Below are positions 16,901 to 25,273 of a stretch of DNA of 64,000 bases, one piece after another. Position 1 is the first letter of the stretch. Every line of letters begins with the position of its first letter. A program made the position numbers and the translations under genes. Source of the DNA: Clostridia bacterium (GTDB lineage Bacteria > Bacillota > Clostridia > Christensenellales > Borkfalkiaceae); NCBI GenBank assembly GCA_017507045.1, contig JAFWBP010000001.1, positions 24,728-88,727 of the forward strand. Reading direction: 5' to 3'. The notes under the pieces were generated by a model, which was not told where the DNA came from, did no database searches, and was given only the letters and a program-made list of their open reading frames with translations.

Positions 16901-19900
16901 TGTAAAGAATTCTTCTATCCCGGCAAACGATTTCTCGATTACCTATCAAACGGGCGAGGAAGCATATTCCGAAGCGATCAGGCAGTTCATGAGAGCCGGC
17001 ACCTATACTGTTCGATATAACATCGCAGAAAGCGAGAATTATTTCGGCACGAGCGGGGAGTTTACCATTAGAATCGCAAGAGCAACACTCAACGTAACGA
17101 ATCCTGCCGATATGCAAAAAACTTACGCCGCCACTGCGTATTGGTCTGGGCTTTCCGATGCAAGCTTTGATAATCTTCAAACGGGGGATACTTTCGCGCC
17201 AACCTATCTTTGGAAGGAAGCGCCTTACACAGGAAGCGGATTTACGAATGTTGGCACCTATCAGCTTACGTACACGGTAAAGCTCTACCATGGCAATGAA
17301 GACGTAACTGATTGCTATAATATCACCTACGGCGCAGCAAACGCGGCAAACTCCGCGAACGGTGCGTTCAAAATTCAAATCGATAAGGCGCCGCTTACGG
17401 TGAATAAAGCCGATGTCTCCGGACTCACTTACGATGGTCATGATCAATTCAGTGAGCTTTTGGCTTCCGAAGTTAGCGGTCGGTATAACGATGGCTCCAC
17501 GTTAAGCTTCACCTACAGCACGAGCGAAGCGGGAAGCTACGGCGAACCGTTTGAAGCGAAAAACGCCAATACCTACACGGTTTATTACAAAGTCTCCGCA
17601 GGTTCCAATTACGAGGAGGCTACGGGTTCGTATACAATCACGATCGCCCCGAAAGAGCTGACCGTCACGCTTCCTGCAGCGCAGAGCGGCACCTTTGGAA
17701 ACACGTTCGAATGGCAAGGCGCATTCGCGGAAACGGGTGTTGAGGGCGAGGCAATCTCCTTCGTGTATTCCTACACGGGTAACTATATGATCGGTGGTGC
17801 TTCCGTGGATATTAACGGCAACGATCTCAGCCTTGAATACCTGAAAGCCATCGAGGACGCCGGAAACTATACGTTTGCTTTCGAATACCTTATCAACGGC
17901 AACGAGGATATCGGAAACTATAGTATCACGAATGCAGATGCCACCTTCAAGATCACGATCGGCAAGGCGCAGGGCGAAATTACGTTGCCTACGCTCACTA
18001 CGGAATTTACCTATCTTGGCGAAGAGCAAAAGGTAGATCTTTCCGCCGTAACGAAGGTTGGCGATGGCGTGCTTACCTACACGGTTAACGGCGAGCAAAA
18101 GGCGATGGCAACGCCTTTCACCTTCACCACCGTTGCAGATGGAAACAAAACGCTCACCGTAAATCTTTCTGAAACGCGCAATTATAAAGGCGCTTCGGAA
18201 GAAATTGAAATCACGGTCAACAAAGCTATGCCGGTGTTGGATAGCTATACAGAGGAAACAGAATATACCTACACTGCAGGCAACACGTCTCTAATTGCTA
18301 ATAATAAGAATGATGAGCATATCATCTCCATAATTAAAGGGCTTGATGCGCATGAAAACGTTTACAGTGATGCTCAATTCACGATCATCGGTATCAAATA
18401 CGTTACCGCGGATGGGGAAGAGCATGCTTTTGATGAGAGCAACTTAAATTCTGCCCTCTCCGAAGCCGGAACTTACGCCGTCACGGTTCAAGTAAGCGGT
18501 GCGAATTATGAAGAGGCTACCACCACCTTTACCTTCACCATCAATCCGGCGCCGCTTACGGTATCTAAAGATAACATTTCCGGTTTAACCTATAATGGCT
18601 CGGATCAGTTCAGTGCGCTCACAGATTCCAACGTTAGCGGTCGGTATAGCGATGGTTCCTCGTTTAGCTTCACTTACAGCACGAGCGCAGAGGGCGATTA
18701 CGAGGGAACGTTTGAAGCGAAAAACGCCAATACCTACACGGTTTACTATAAAGTCTCCGCAGGTTCCAATTACGAGGAGGCTACGGGTTCGTATACGATC
18801 ACGATCGCCAAGGCGCAGCTTACGGTATCTAAAGATAACATTTCCGGGTTAACCTACAATGGCTCGGATCAGTTCAGTGCGCTCACAGATTCCAACGTTA
18901 TCGGTCGGTATAACGATGGCTCCACGTTAAGCTTCACCTACAGCACGAGTGAAGCGGGAAGCTACGGCGAAACGTTTGAAGCGAAAAACGCCAATACCTA
19001 CACGGTTTATTACAAAGTCTCCGCAGGTTCCAATTACGAGGAGGCCACGGGTTCGTATACAATCGCGATCGCCAAGGCGCCGCTTACGGTATCTAAAGAT
19101 AACATTTCCGGGTTAACCTACAATGGCTCGAATCAGTTCAGCGCGCTCGCATTGGGAAATGTTACGAGTACGCTTTATGGAAACGATAGCGCTCTTCTTT
19201 CTTTCACTTACAGCACGAGCGCAGAGGGCGATTTCGAGGGAACGTTTGAAGCGAAAAACGCCAATACCTACACGGTTTACTATAAAGTCTCCGCAGGTTC
19301 CAATTACGAGGAGACTACTGGTTCGTATACGATCGCGATCGCCAAGGCGCAGCTTACGGTATCTAAAGATAACATTTCCGGGTTAACCTACAATGGCTCG
19401 AATCAGTTCAGTGCGCTCACAGATTCCAACGTTAGCGGTCGGTATAGCGATGGTTCCACGTTAAGCTTCACCTACAGTACGAGCCTAGCGGGAAGCTACG
19501 GCGAAACGTTTGAAGCGAAAAACGCCAATACCTACACGGTTTATTACAAAGTCTCCGCAGGTTCCAATTACGAGGAGGCTACGGGTTCGTATACGATCAT
19601 GATCAACAAGGCAAATGCTCCTGCGCCTACGAATCTTCCGGCGTCTATTGATGGCGGATTCCGTTATTATGGTCAAACGCTTGAAAGCATTGCGATCAAA
19701 ACCCTTTTGGGAGAATATTATAGTTGGGTAAATGTGAGCGAGCCGATCAAGGGATCTGATAGTTCCGTGTATGCCTTTATTTACAATCCGAACCCTGACA
19801 ATTACAACGATTATGAGGGCGAAATAACTGTCATTACAGAAAGAACGGTAATCACGCTCACTCCTTCCTCTGCTGAGATTGCCGTCAACTATGGTAGCAC

Positions 19901-22900
19901 TGCTGCAGATGCCGTGGAGCAATTTGATTATAGCCTTGCGACTGAAGCCCGTGCACTTTCCGAAACGGAACAGAGCTATCTCACGGGTAAATTTAATATT
20001 TCCATTTCGGATGGTGTTGATTTCAGCATCGGTAGCACGTATCTTGCAATATTCAACATCGAGCTTAACGATGATTATTATGAAATTGCAGATGGTGCAG
20101 AATGTGATCCTGCAGTTCTTCTTAAAATCAGGTCTGTACAAATTGGTGTGCGAGATGTATCCAACAATAATGCTTGGAACGATCCTACCGAATGGGGAAA
20201 TGAGGAGAATTGGTATACGATTGAAGAGGCATTGCATGCGGCACAACCGACTGGCGATCCGAATCTTGAAACGACGATTCGCATTGTAGGCAATATTTCC
20301 GGTACGATAGAAACCAAGTTCTCTGAACTAGATTCGTTCATAACCGGGTATGATGATAGTAGCTACTACACGATTAAAAATGGTGTGGCGTTACTTTTGC
20401 CTGTTGTTGATATAAATAATACGAATCAAAGCGGTGCTGCCCGTGCATATACTACCGGAACGAATGGAGAATATTTCTCCGGTTTTACTGCTTCGGGGAG
20501 CATGTCGGGCTTGTTTGGAGGCAGTAGGACGGTTCCTTCGAGAGGGAATGCGGATACCGTTCCTGTGAATTTCAATCAAGCTACGCCGCTCTATTCTCGC
20601 CTTACCGTGCCGAGCGAAGTCACGCTTAATATTGCGGATGGTGGAACTCTCACCGTGGGCGGTATTACAGGTGCTGGTGTACGCGTAACATTGATCGGAC
20701 ATCTCAACCGTGTTTCCGGCAGTTATTCGGAGCTTAAGCTTGAAGGAAACATTGAAAGCGAGGGGACAATCAATGCCTATGGCAATATCGTGGGCAATGG
20801 TAGCATCAATGCAAAGGCCGGTATTGTGCGCGAGCGTTTTGAAGTACTCGATTCTCCTGCTTTAGCTAATTTCGTTGGTCGATATTTTGGCAACCGAAAG
20901 GTTAGTCCATCAGATCTACTCGGTGGCAACGATATAGTTGTTGCTAACCCCAACGAATTCCCGTTAGAAAACTATCAACTCGTTGCTATTAGCACTATGT
21001 TGAACGTCCATTCCGGCGCACAATATTTAGGGAATTTCCGGATGTTTGTGGAAGGGATTTCCATTTCGGCATCCAGTATGGCAATTATTAATGCCGGTGC
21101 ACAATTTTCGATTGCCGATTTCGTGATTACAAGCAAATATGAGGGCGATTCAGATGCCAATGGCTTTGTCTTGCTTCAAGATGGAGCAGTTCTCACGAAA
21201 ACGGTGTACGAAAGTACTGATGAAAACAATGAAGAGCTAAAATATCTTCGATTTAAGTTTGAAATTAACGGTGGGGCTGTCGGCGGAATCGTTTCCCTGG
21301 GGTTAAGTGTTTTTGGCACGATAATACGAGTAAATAGCAGTGAGCTTAAGTTCCCTATATCCAGTACTATGGATTTAGTGTTAAAGAACGGAAGCTATTT
21401 GTTCGAGCACGGTTATGAATTTATTGGAACTACCCTGATTGGCTTTAATAATAAGGATGATGAAAGCAGTGATGACGATGCAGGGCATACCGATCCGGCT
21501 ATCAATCCTAATGTCAGAACCGCAACGGGTGCAATTCTTACGCTTGCAGATAATGCGAATGTTACGTTGCGGAGCCCGCGCGCTAATAGCAGTAATGGAA
21601 AAGGAATTATTTTCTATACCGGTTCTAAGCTTACTGTTGGTGGCGGATGCGCGCTTACCATTGGCGGTCAGCTTGGCGGCAATATCATAGGTGAAAAAGG
21701 GGCAATCATCAACGTTGAGAGCGGCTTAGCGCAGGCAATAGGCTACAATGGCGGCACAGGCAACTTTGTTATCAGTCCGACCGATATTATATCGCAGTTG
21801 ACGGGTTATAAAATCCCGATTACTTTTGAAGGCACGGAAACAAATTCTTCTGCAATCGGAGCACTTAAGGAGGGGAACCAGAAGGAGTTCGGCAAAGGAG
21901 TAACTTATTATCATAACGGAGAGTATTGGGTAAGCGGGGATGCGCAGTATTCTATTACCTACAAATACTTCTACCGCGATGCAGAAGGCAGATTGCAGGC
22001 AATTGATTCTGCTCTTATCGCAGATGAAAGCGGGAACCCTACATTCGTTACACCTAATAGCGGAGTCACTTATCTCTCCTTTGGCGGCATCACATATCCC
22101 GAGTACACGTTCACGGGTTGGTATGCAGATGAAGCATGCACGCAAACCACGAATTCGATTAATGGTTTGGAAATGCGTGAATATATCATTTACGGTCTGT
22201 TTGAAAAGGTGCCGGTATACAATTTCTCGTATAATACGAACTACAACACGTTAAATGATAATGGTTCTGTGAATGAAAGCGGCACAAATAGTGGAATCAA
22301 CATGAATAAAGTTCCCGTCACAAAAGAGCTGCTTGATGATTTTGTTAGCGGTTCGCAGATCAACGCGCAGGATAACGATGTATCCATGCAGCGCTACTTT
22401 GCAGGCTGGTATCTCTATGATGGAACAACGGGCAAGTGGATGCCTTACTCTGCAGAAAATGTGATCGCAATTTACGGAGAATTGGATGCGCTCGATATTG
22501 AAGTACAACTTTATGCCGTTTGGGCGGATAAGATTCATGTAATCTTTGAAGCAGATACTGAAGCCTCGTATAACAGATACGATGCTGGCTTCTATAGAAT
22601 GGGAGATACGGTTTCTCCGCTCGGCTACAATAATGGCAACAAGGATCCTGAGATTTCTACTTACTTTGTAGATTGGAGAAATGAGAACGGCGAAATTAGA
22701 TTTGTAAATTCGTACACGATTCCCATGGGCACGGCCGATGGTACGGTAATCACATTTATTGCGCATCGACAGAACAAGGTATACGTAGAGTTCATAGATG
22801 AAACTGAAAAAATTGAATATGCATGGGAAGGTTATTATATGGCAGGTTCTTTGGTTGCACCTTCCAATTATAGCAATGGGAATAATGATCCTACCGTTAC

Positions 22901-24362
22901 AACGTATTTTGTCGAATGGATAAGCGATAGTGGGATCACGATTACCAACTCCTATGAGATTCCTGCAAATACGGCCGGTGGCACGGTAATCACATTTACT
23001 GCCAACCGTGCGGCTAAGATTACGGTTAACTTCACAGATAGCGTGAAGGATCCGAAAAAGGTTTACACAGGAACAGGTTATTATATGCCCGGCAGTTTGG
23101 TTGAGGCTCCCGGTTATATCAGTGGAAATGCAGATCCGAACATATCGACGTACTTTATCGAATGGCAGCATAATGGAGAGCCGTTCGATAGAATTCCGGA
23201 AAACACTCCTGTAGGTACGACAATTGAGCTAATTGCTTCTAGAGAATCGAAAATAAAAGTTAGCGTTGAGAGGCAATTGGTTGATGCAAACGGAAAGGAA
23301 GTTAATAAAAATGTTGGAAAGTATTTGCAACTCGATATAATAGCTACTGATCCGTCAGGAGAAGAAATCGCGTGGATTGATGATACGGATACCACGCAAA
23401 CGTCCAGCAAGACAGGATATTTTATATCTGGCACGAACCTTACAATTAGCATAAAATATTGGAAAGATACTGGTACTCTCGTAGAAAGTAGTTGTGTAAA
23501 CGATTCTGGCTGGATCACGATAGGCAATGTAAAGACAGCTGTTAAGAGTGAGGAAAAAACAAATGTTGAAGTTACGAATGAACTCAACATTATTTTCGGT
23601 GCACAATACGCGTCAAGTGAAGGGCTCGGCAGCCTCTGTCTTGTTGAAGGCACGCTCGTTATGCTCGCAGATGGTACGCAGAAGAAGGTAGAAGATCTTG
23701 CTATGGGCGATATGCTTCTTGCGTTCAATCATCTAACTGGTCAATATGAGGCAAGTCCGATGCTGATCAACCTGCACGCGCTGGATGAGAGTATGTGGTG
23801 TAGAGTAATCTATTTGACGTTCTCCGATGGAACAAGAATCGGCGTCATCACAGATCACGCTTTCTTCGATCGCGATTTGAACAAGTATGTTTACATCAAT
23901 GAAGAAAATGCAGCCGAGTATATTGGGCATAAATTCGTTCAGGTTCAAAGCGAGGGCGGCGAGTTCGTCAGCGGTGAAGTCGTGCTTACAGGAGTGGAAG
24001 TCGTTGAAGAGTTTGTTAGAAGATTCTCGCCTATCAGCGGCTTGATTAACGTGGTTACGGGAGGATTGTTGAGCTTCACCGAGGTCATCAATGAGGAAGG
24101 CCCGATTCACGGTGCGATCAATATCTTCGAATTCGATGAGAACATGAAGTACGATGAAGAGAAGATGCAGGCGGATATCGAGAAGTACGGCCTCTACACC
24201 TATGAGGATTTCAAGGATTATATGAGCTATGAAGAATTCATAAGCTTCCCTTGGGCGTATTTCAAGGTCGCAGTCGGCAAGGGTAACCTCACGTGGGAAG
24301 ATATTCTTTGGAATATTCAATATATCCAAGAGCAGTTAATTTTACAGGCTAAAGCTGAGTAA
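10959..24362 (+). CDS. Giant modular surface lipoprotein with C-terminal Hint domain (4,467 aa)
   Basis: The gene starts at ATG 10959 after AGGAGG. A lipoprotein signal peptide ends FSFG-C24, so the protein should be anchored in the outer leaflet of the membrane. Two InlB-type repeats follow (about 30-200, e.g. YTFVGWNYN). Next come roughly a dozen MBG-type beta domains marked by YGE/YGD plus GFxY (about 370-1650), then Ig-like or YDG-type repeats including near-identical 88-residue units (to about 2885). A beta-helix-like stretch rich in G and N is at about 3200-3600. An InlB-like unit ends in FTGWYAD, followed by three ~80-residue repeats (about 3857-4100). Residues 4227-4350 form a Hint domain: C4227 in SLCLVEGTLVMLADG and the TxxH motif T298-H300 of the 4200s (VITDH). 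A conserved-looking acidic tail follows. The role is inferred to be adhesion or surface structure with possible self-processing. Confidence 0.9.
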   Translation: MKKRWISALTLLVIAFVAVFSFGCAYVFEEEKFTVTFMSNGAIVLEEEYEAGEQVVFPEDPAPYSDDHYEYTFVGWNYNYGDPNSECVTELTVAHHDVTLYAAFKRDAIVNTGTFRVRFRDGITGELLKAEDVPNGGSATAPTPIDHTGSHMQFSHWSESFDIVTASMEVYAIYSGVPYPVEEHVLDEVRSIEVPYGERLNRHVLDLGSGDGIPLAFKFEGWFLDEEYTQRITAEDLMPAPEKAGEPLHVYAKFSIRSFTDTSNTATIDTSGALIYGGGDDYLYVRNLDDADGLIYTYEWNVTFNDKPFTGSEKQYDLFGAGEYAVSVNVTANYKNGVLVQSKQLSRAATVTKAVLSLNNIGIDRNTLVYGEGAPRATFDASGFQYEDGEELFNITYRYVLGGNTQDSAENNDDLKTVRLPVGRYALIAEIAELANYTVDCEDMDENGVADLEEISFSVTKKEVRLNLTVASNTYGEDEGFLPTLTFEDGFGLAYGEAFDSVTGGVLGAPEYVVAGRANSGKEYSGPMDYGYRIYAGESYTASVKGMNENGNYTVVLPAAVNFAIARRDFKVTVYVNDTSFIYGEIPQFTFATNALETDRADFGVRAWAYTLGEGSSTFYNADYLLDAGSYAVTVLADSFERLGDNAANYEAPTQENISVANFKIEKTALKIGIEEIKNYTYGDHGGNDPVPNATFEGFVKNPNGEYQKAEVLGGTFYWTYYAADSAVYSTTDPAIGKRVQGNYAVGTYTITPSGYTSENYEIEFFSTELTIAKASLKLTVGLSNLNDANALIYGTRPSLRISSGYTNGIFYEGFVQSNGMYETVEAVFADAVPTVTYFDAQNKVISANGVFHVGSFTADLLAETLAKAKATATNYEITVTPKAFSVTPKQLTITPIVTAGLIYGDTFMPDFVAEGFAYEDGRSVLDASGSVYSYQKGGASYTGNVHEGKTYFDAGDYTVNVAGFEAADYTFRYLSSTFRVGVRNATVNISATGATYGANPIVSYTAPNVLTWDMDGFAFAYEYQWYVNNGYRDYDSEAYTYFQAAEYRVTLNYEPNANYNLTVRGEGVAIYARFEITKAPLSIGVKNVNASYVYGTAPAPQFTYAGFVENENESVLNGGRFLYAVTSEANNTNANISRFTVGKYTVAASGFSANNYEIEHESATGFEITKKALTITVSVENFTYGESFVPMLSYEGFVYGENENTSDLVGSAIYTVNGNRYAPNAFFSAGAGEGYTVSVSGLISQNYEITFAEGRFNVAKAILTVTISGVIGFTYGEKNVPALMATVSGYVHGETDRTAGIVGTISYTYTGDTNGNEDNTANGRLRADTYTIGASGLSAANYEFDYVFENGINTFTVAPRAITITLFEGWNIYGGDPTAYAWYTLEGTIYDSELTFTPVILKGGESYEVASEHHFSIGTYTISVSYVANPDYKVGVGSVGTISGNTVTKTFTIAPRPIEVELTVRGSVNPGTYTYGQISAADYEPEWEVTGRYNIFAEDRVDNYFVAAVANANGYFGVGTHTVTLMIQVGENYAVTFNTPQFTVVPKSVTITLSQIANYTYGELEKTFAPIITVDGLLTAERDLQSTLLEAVLVSYSRNGGAYVPNTAFFDAGSYAATMGFAVDFNTQANGYENYNFTFKYVSATGSAENVSFNIAKAKFDINPTLPSMSPTKGANWAYAPEFGSGFFESNGFRFNGTIKLQSATPGTYTATSEATFNTFFEWEEGKFSITLNGLEVTDNFELTYRLSLLISSSNYKVTPHLINANGGMQDVDVGGDNVYSADFTYDGRTYAFTIEAYALKDDTVTDETDPSVFITVEYSTQREGGWSEEPFAFLSVNDSTTVYYRISTDNANYGEQIGSFQIDIARAQNAISTQNVVGTEFTYDSDAHTVDFTKATASFGAITYAEGGIAIENGKKAYTNAGTYTVTLFVAGTDDYDGATATVTVSVGKAALGNVKFNTPNVFTYNGAKQGYGISEVEGVKNSSIPANDFSITYQTGEEAYSEAIRQFMRAGTYTVRYNIAESENYFGTSGEFTIRIARATLNVTNPADMQKTYAATAYWSGLSDASFDNLQTGDTFAPTYLWKEAPYTGSGFTNVGTYQLTYTVKLYHGNEDVTDCYNITYGAANAANSANGAFKIQIDKAPLTVNKADVSGLTYDGHDQFSELLASEVSGRYNDGSTLSFTYSTSEAGSYGEPFEAKNANTYTVYYKVSAGSNYEEATGSYTITIAPKELTVTLPAAQSGTFGNTFEWQGAFAETGVEGEAISFVYSYTGNYMIGGASVDINGNDLSLEYLKAIEDAGNYTFAFEYLINGNEDIGNYSITNADATFKITIGKAQGEITLPTLTTEFTYLGEEQKVDLSAVTKVGDGVLTYTVNGEQKAMATPFTFTTVADGNKTLTVNLSETRNYKGASEEIEITVNKAMPVLDSYTEETEYTYTAGNTSLIANNKNDEHIISIIKGLDAHENVYSDAQFTIIGIKYVTADGEEHAFDESNLNSALSEAGTYAVTVQVSGANYEEATTTFTFTINPAPLTVSKDNISGLTYNGSDQFSALTDSNVSGRYSDGSSFSFTYSTSAEGDYEGTFEAKNANTYTVYYKVSAGSNYEEATGSYTITIAKAQLTVSKDNISGLTYNGSDQFSALTDSNVIGRYNDGSTLSFTYSTSEAGSYGETFEAKNANTYTVYYKVSAGSNYEEATGSYTIAIAKAPLTVSKDNISGLTYNGSNQFSALALGNVTSTLYGNDSALLSFTYSTSAEGDFEGTFEAKNANTYTVYYKVSAGSNYEETTGSYTIAIAKAQLTVSKDNISGLTYNGSNQFSALTDSNVSGRYSDGSTLSFTYSTSLAGSYGETFEAKNANTYTVYYKVSAGSNYEEATGSYTIMINKANAPAPTNLPASIDGGFRYYGQTLESIAIKTLLGEYYSWVNVSEPIKGSDSSVYAFIYNPNPDNYNDYEGEITVITERTVITLTPSSAEIAVNYGSTAADAVEQFDYSLATEARALSETEQSYLTGKFNISISDGVDFSIGSTYLAIFNIELNDDYYEIADGAECDPAVLLKIRSVQIGVRDVSNNNAWNDPTEWGNEENWYTIEEALHAAQPTGDPNLETTIRIVGNISGTIETKFSELDSFITGYDDSSYYTIKNGVALLLPVVDINNTNQSGAARAYTTGTNGEYFSGFTASGSMSGLFGGSRTVPSRGNADTVPVNFNQATPLYSRLTVPSEVTLNIADGGTLTVGGITGAGVRVTLIGHLNRVSGSYSELKLEGNIESEGTINAYGNIVGNGSINAKAGIVRERFEVLDSPALANFVGRYFGNRKVSPSDLLGGNDIVVANPNEFPLENYQLVAISTMLNVHSGAQYLGNFRMFVEGISISASSMAIINAGAQFSIADFVITSKYEGDSDANGFVLLQDGAVLTKTVYESTDENNEELKYLRFKFEINGGAVGGIVSLGLSVFGTIIRVNSSELKFPISSTMDLVLKNGSYLFEHGYEFIGTTLIGFNNKDDESSDDDAGHTDPAINPNVRTATGAILTLADNANVTLRSPRANSSNGKGIIFYTGSKLTVGGGCALTIGGQLGGNIIGEKGAIINVESGLAQAIGYNGGTGNFVISPTDIISQLTGYKIPITFEGTETNSSAIGALKEGNQKEFGKGVTYYHNGEYWVSGDAQYSITYKYFYRDAEGRLQAIDSALIADESGNPTFVTPNSGVTYLSFGGITYPEYTFTGWYADEACTQTTNSINGLEMREYIIYGLFEKVPVYNFSYNTNYNTLNDNGSVNESGTNSGINMNKVPVTKELLDDFVSGSQINAQDNDVSMQRYFAGWYLYDGTTGKWMPYSAENVIAIYGELDALDIEVQLYAVWADKIHVIFEADTEASYNRYDAGFYRMGDTVSPLGYNNGNKDPEISTYFVDWRNENGEIRFVNSYTIPMGTADGTVITFIAHRQNKVYVEFIDETEKIEYAWEGYYMAGSLVAPSNYSNGNNDPTVTTYFVEWISDSGITITNSYEIPANTAGGTVITFTANRAAKITVNFTDSVKDPKKVYTGTGYYMPGSLVEAPGYISGNADPNISTYFIEWQHNGEPFDRIPENTPVGTTIELIASRESKIKVSVERQLVDANGKEVNKNVGKYLQLDIIATDPSGEEIAWIDDTDTTQTSSKTGYFISGTNLTISIKYWKDTGTLVESSCVNDSGWITIGNVKTAVKSEEKTNVEVTNELNIIFGAQYASSEGLGSLCLVEGTLVMLADGTQKKVEDLAMGDMLLAFNHLTGQYEASPMLINLHALDESMWCRVIYLTFSDGTRIGVITDHAFFDRDLNKYVYINEENAAEYIGHKFVQVQSEGGEFVSGEVVLTGVEVVEEFVRRFSPISGLINVVTGGLLSFTEVINEEGPIHGAINIFEFDENMKYDEEKMQADIEKYGLYTYEDFKDYMSYEEFISFPWAYFKVAVGKGNLTWEDILWNIQYIQEQLILQAKAE
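17394..17655 (+). repeat. Outlying copy of the 88-residue repeat
   Basis: This copy encodes PLTVNKADVSGLTYDGHDQF through the NANTYTVYYKVSAGSNYEEA block. It is separated by ~900 bp from the tandem array and is highly similar to it at DNA level over its second half. Confidence 0.8.
18555..19615 (+). repeat. Four tandem near-identical ~264-bp coding repeats
   Basis: Units begin near 18555, 18819, 19083 and 19353, giving periods of 264, 264 and 270 bp. Each encodes LTVSKDNISGLTYNGS...FEAKNANTYTVYYKVSAG...GSYTI. DNA identity is very high. The third unit carries a two-codon insertion and a different mid-segment (LALGNVTSTLYGND). This points to recent unequal crossing-over or gene conversion. Confidence 0.92.
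22529..23256 (+). repeat. Three ~80-residue repeats of unrecognised family before the Hint domain
   Basis: Units start near 22529, 22773 and 23011. The shared pattern is KIxVxF-D, then GYYMxGSLV, GNxDPxxxTYFxEW, IPxxTxxGTxITFxAxR. I do not recognise the family; a beta-sandwich is likely. Confidence 0.75.
23637..24359 (+). other. Region encoding the Hint domain and conserved tail
   Basis: The block starts with the nucleophile-type Cys4227. It has the N-block pattern CLVEGTLVMLADG...VEDLAMGDMLLAF and the B-block TxxH at 4298-4301 region (ITDH). No terminal HN pair typical of protein splicing is seen. The tail (NIFEFDENMKYDEEKMQADI, then YGLYTYEDF and KVAVGKGNLTWEDI) resembles tails found after Hint domains of other clostridial secreted proteins, as I recall them. 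Confidence 0.8.
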
Positions 24363-24370
24363 TCGGCAGT

Positions 24371-24397
24371 CCATCGCCCACCTTGCGTGGGCGATGG
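24371..24397 (+). terminator. Hairpin after the giant lipoprotein gene, weak terminator
   Basis: CCATCGCCCAC pairs perfectly with GTGGGCGATGG around CTTGC. No T run follows directly, so read-through into the ABC genes 110 nt downstream is possible. Confidence 0.5.
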
Positions 24398-24475
24398 GAA
24401 ACGCCGCAAAAATCACTTTGTTTTTCAGCTCCCCCAAAGGGGCGCCGAGCTTGAATCAATAAATAGGAGAGAAGT

Positions 24476-25273
24476 ATGGCATACTACAATCAACCGAATG
24501 GGGCGCCCGTGGCAGGCGCACAGCGCCCCAAGAGCGAGCGCAAAGAGGTCGTTCGCGTGAAGGGGCTCTGCAAAAAGTACTCCAAAAACGCAGATTGGGC
24601 GGTGAAGAACATCTCGTTCAGCTGCTTTGAGGGGGAGATCGTGGGCCTTCTCGGGCATAACGGCGCGGGAAAATCTACCACGATCAAGTGCCTCGAGGGC
24701 ATGCTGCCTTATGAGCGTGGGGAAATCGCCATTGCAGGCCACGATATCCAAAAGGATCCCCTCGCGGCGAAGGCGAACATGGGCTTCGTTACGGATAACC
24801 ACGCCGTATTCATCAAGATGACGGGCATGCAGTACATTAACTTTATGGCAGACGTCTATAAAGTTCCCACGCAGCTGCGCGTGAAGCGCCTTGCCGCGCT
24901 CGAGAAGGTATTCCAGCTCGGCTCGGCCATTCACAACCTCGTCTCCTCGTACTCCCACGGTATGCGGCAGAAGGTGTGCATGATGGCTTCGCTCATCCAT
25001 CACCCCAAGCTTTGGATCTTGGACGAGCCCATGACCGGCCTTGACCCGCGCACGATGAAAGCAGTGCAGGATTTTATGCGCCGCTACGCCGCCGCAGGCA
25101 ATACGATCATCTTCTCTTCGCACGCGCTCAACACCGTTGCGAAGTTGTGCGATCGCGTCGTGCTCATTCGCAAGGGCAAGCAGCTGAACGAGATCAACGT
25201 GAAGCAGATCTGCGCCATGAACCCTAACTTTGACTTTGAGGAGTACTTCTTAAGAAATGAAAGACAAGATTGA
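24476..25273 (+). CDS. ABC transporter ATP-binding protein
   Basis: This 265-residue cytosolic ATPase has Walker A GHNGAGKSTT, signature SSYSHGMRQKV (an LSGGQ variant with S-H-G-M), Walker B LWILDEPMTGLDP and an H-loop in IIFSSHALNTV. It matches the ABC-2 exporter class (CcmA-like). The first ~25 residues (YNQPNGAPVAGAQRPKSER) are a flexible extension. ATG 24476 follows AGGAG. It overlaps the permease gene by 17 nt. It follows the giant lipoprotein gene after a hairpin without an evident new promoter, so co-transcription is possible. Confidence 0.94.
   Translation: MAYYNQPNGAPVAGAQRPKSERKEVVRVKGLCKKYSKNADWAVKNISFSCFEGEIVGLLGHNGAGKSTTIKCLEGMLPYERGEIAIAGHDIQKDPLAAKANMGFVTDNHAVFIKMTGMQYINFMADVYKVPTQLRVKRLAALEKVFQLGSAIHNLVSSYSHGMRQKVCMMASLIHHPKLWILDEPMTGLDPRTMKAVQDFMRRYAAAGNTIIFSSHALNTVAKLCDRVVLIRKGKQLNEINVKQICAMNPNFDFEEYFLRNERQD

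Noticed and set aside
13095..17447. Several 200-400-codon minus-strand frames opposite the giant lipoprotein gene
   Set aside because: Low-complexity Arg/Ile/Cys-rich products caused by repeat codon use; none has an SD or domain.
18555..19615. Regular repeats considered as a CRISPR or satellite array
   Set aside because: The 264-bp units are in-frame protein domains with no spacers.
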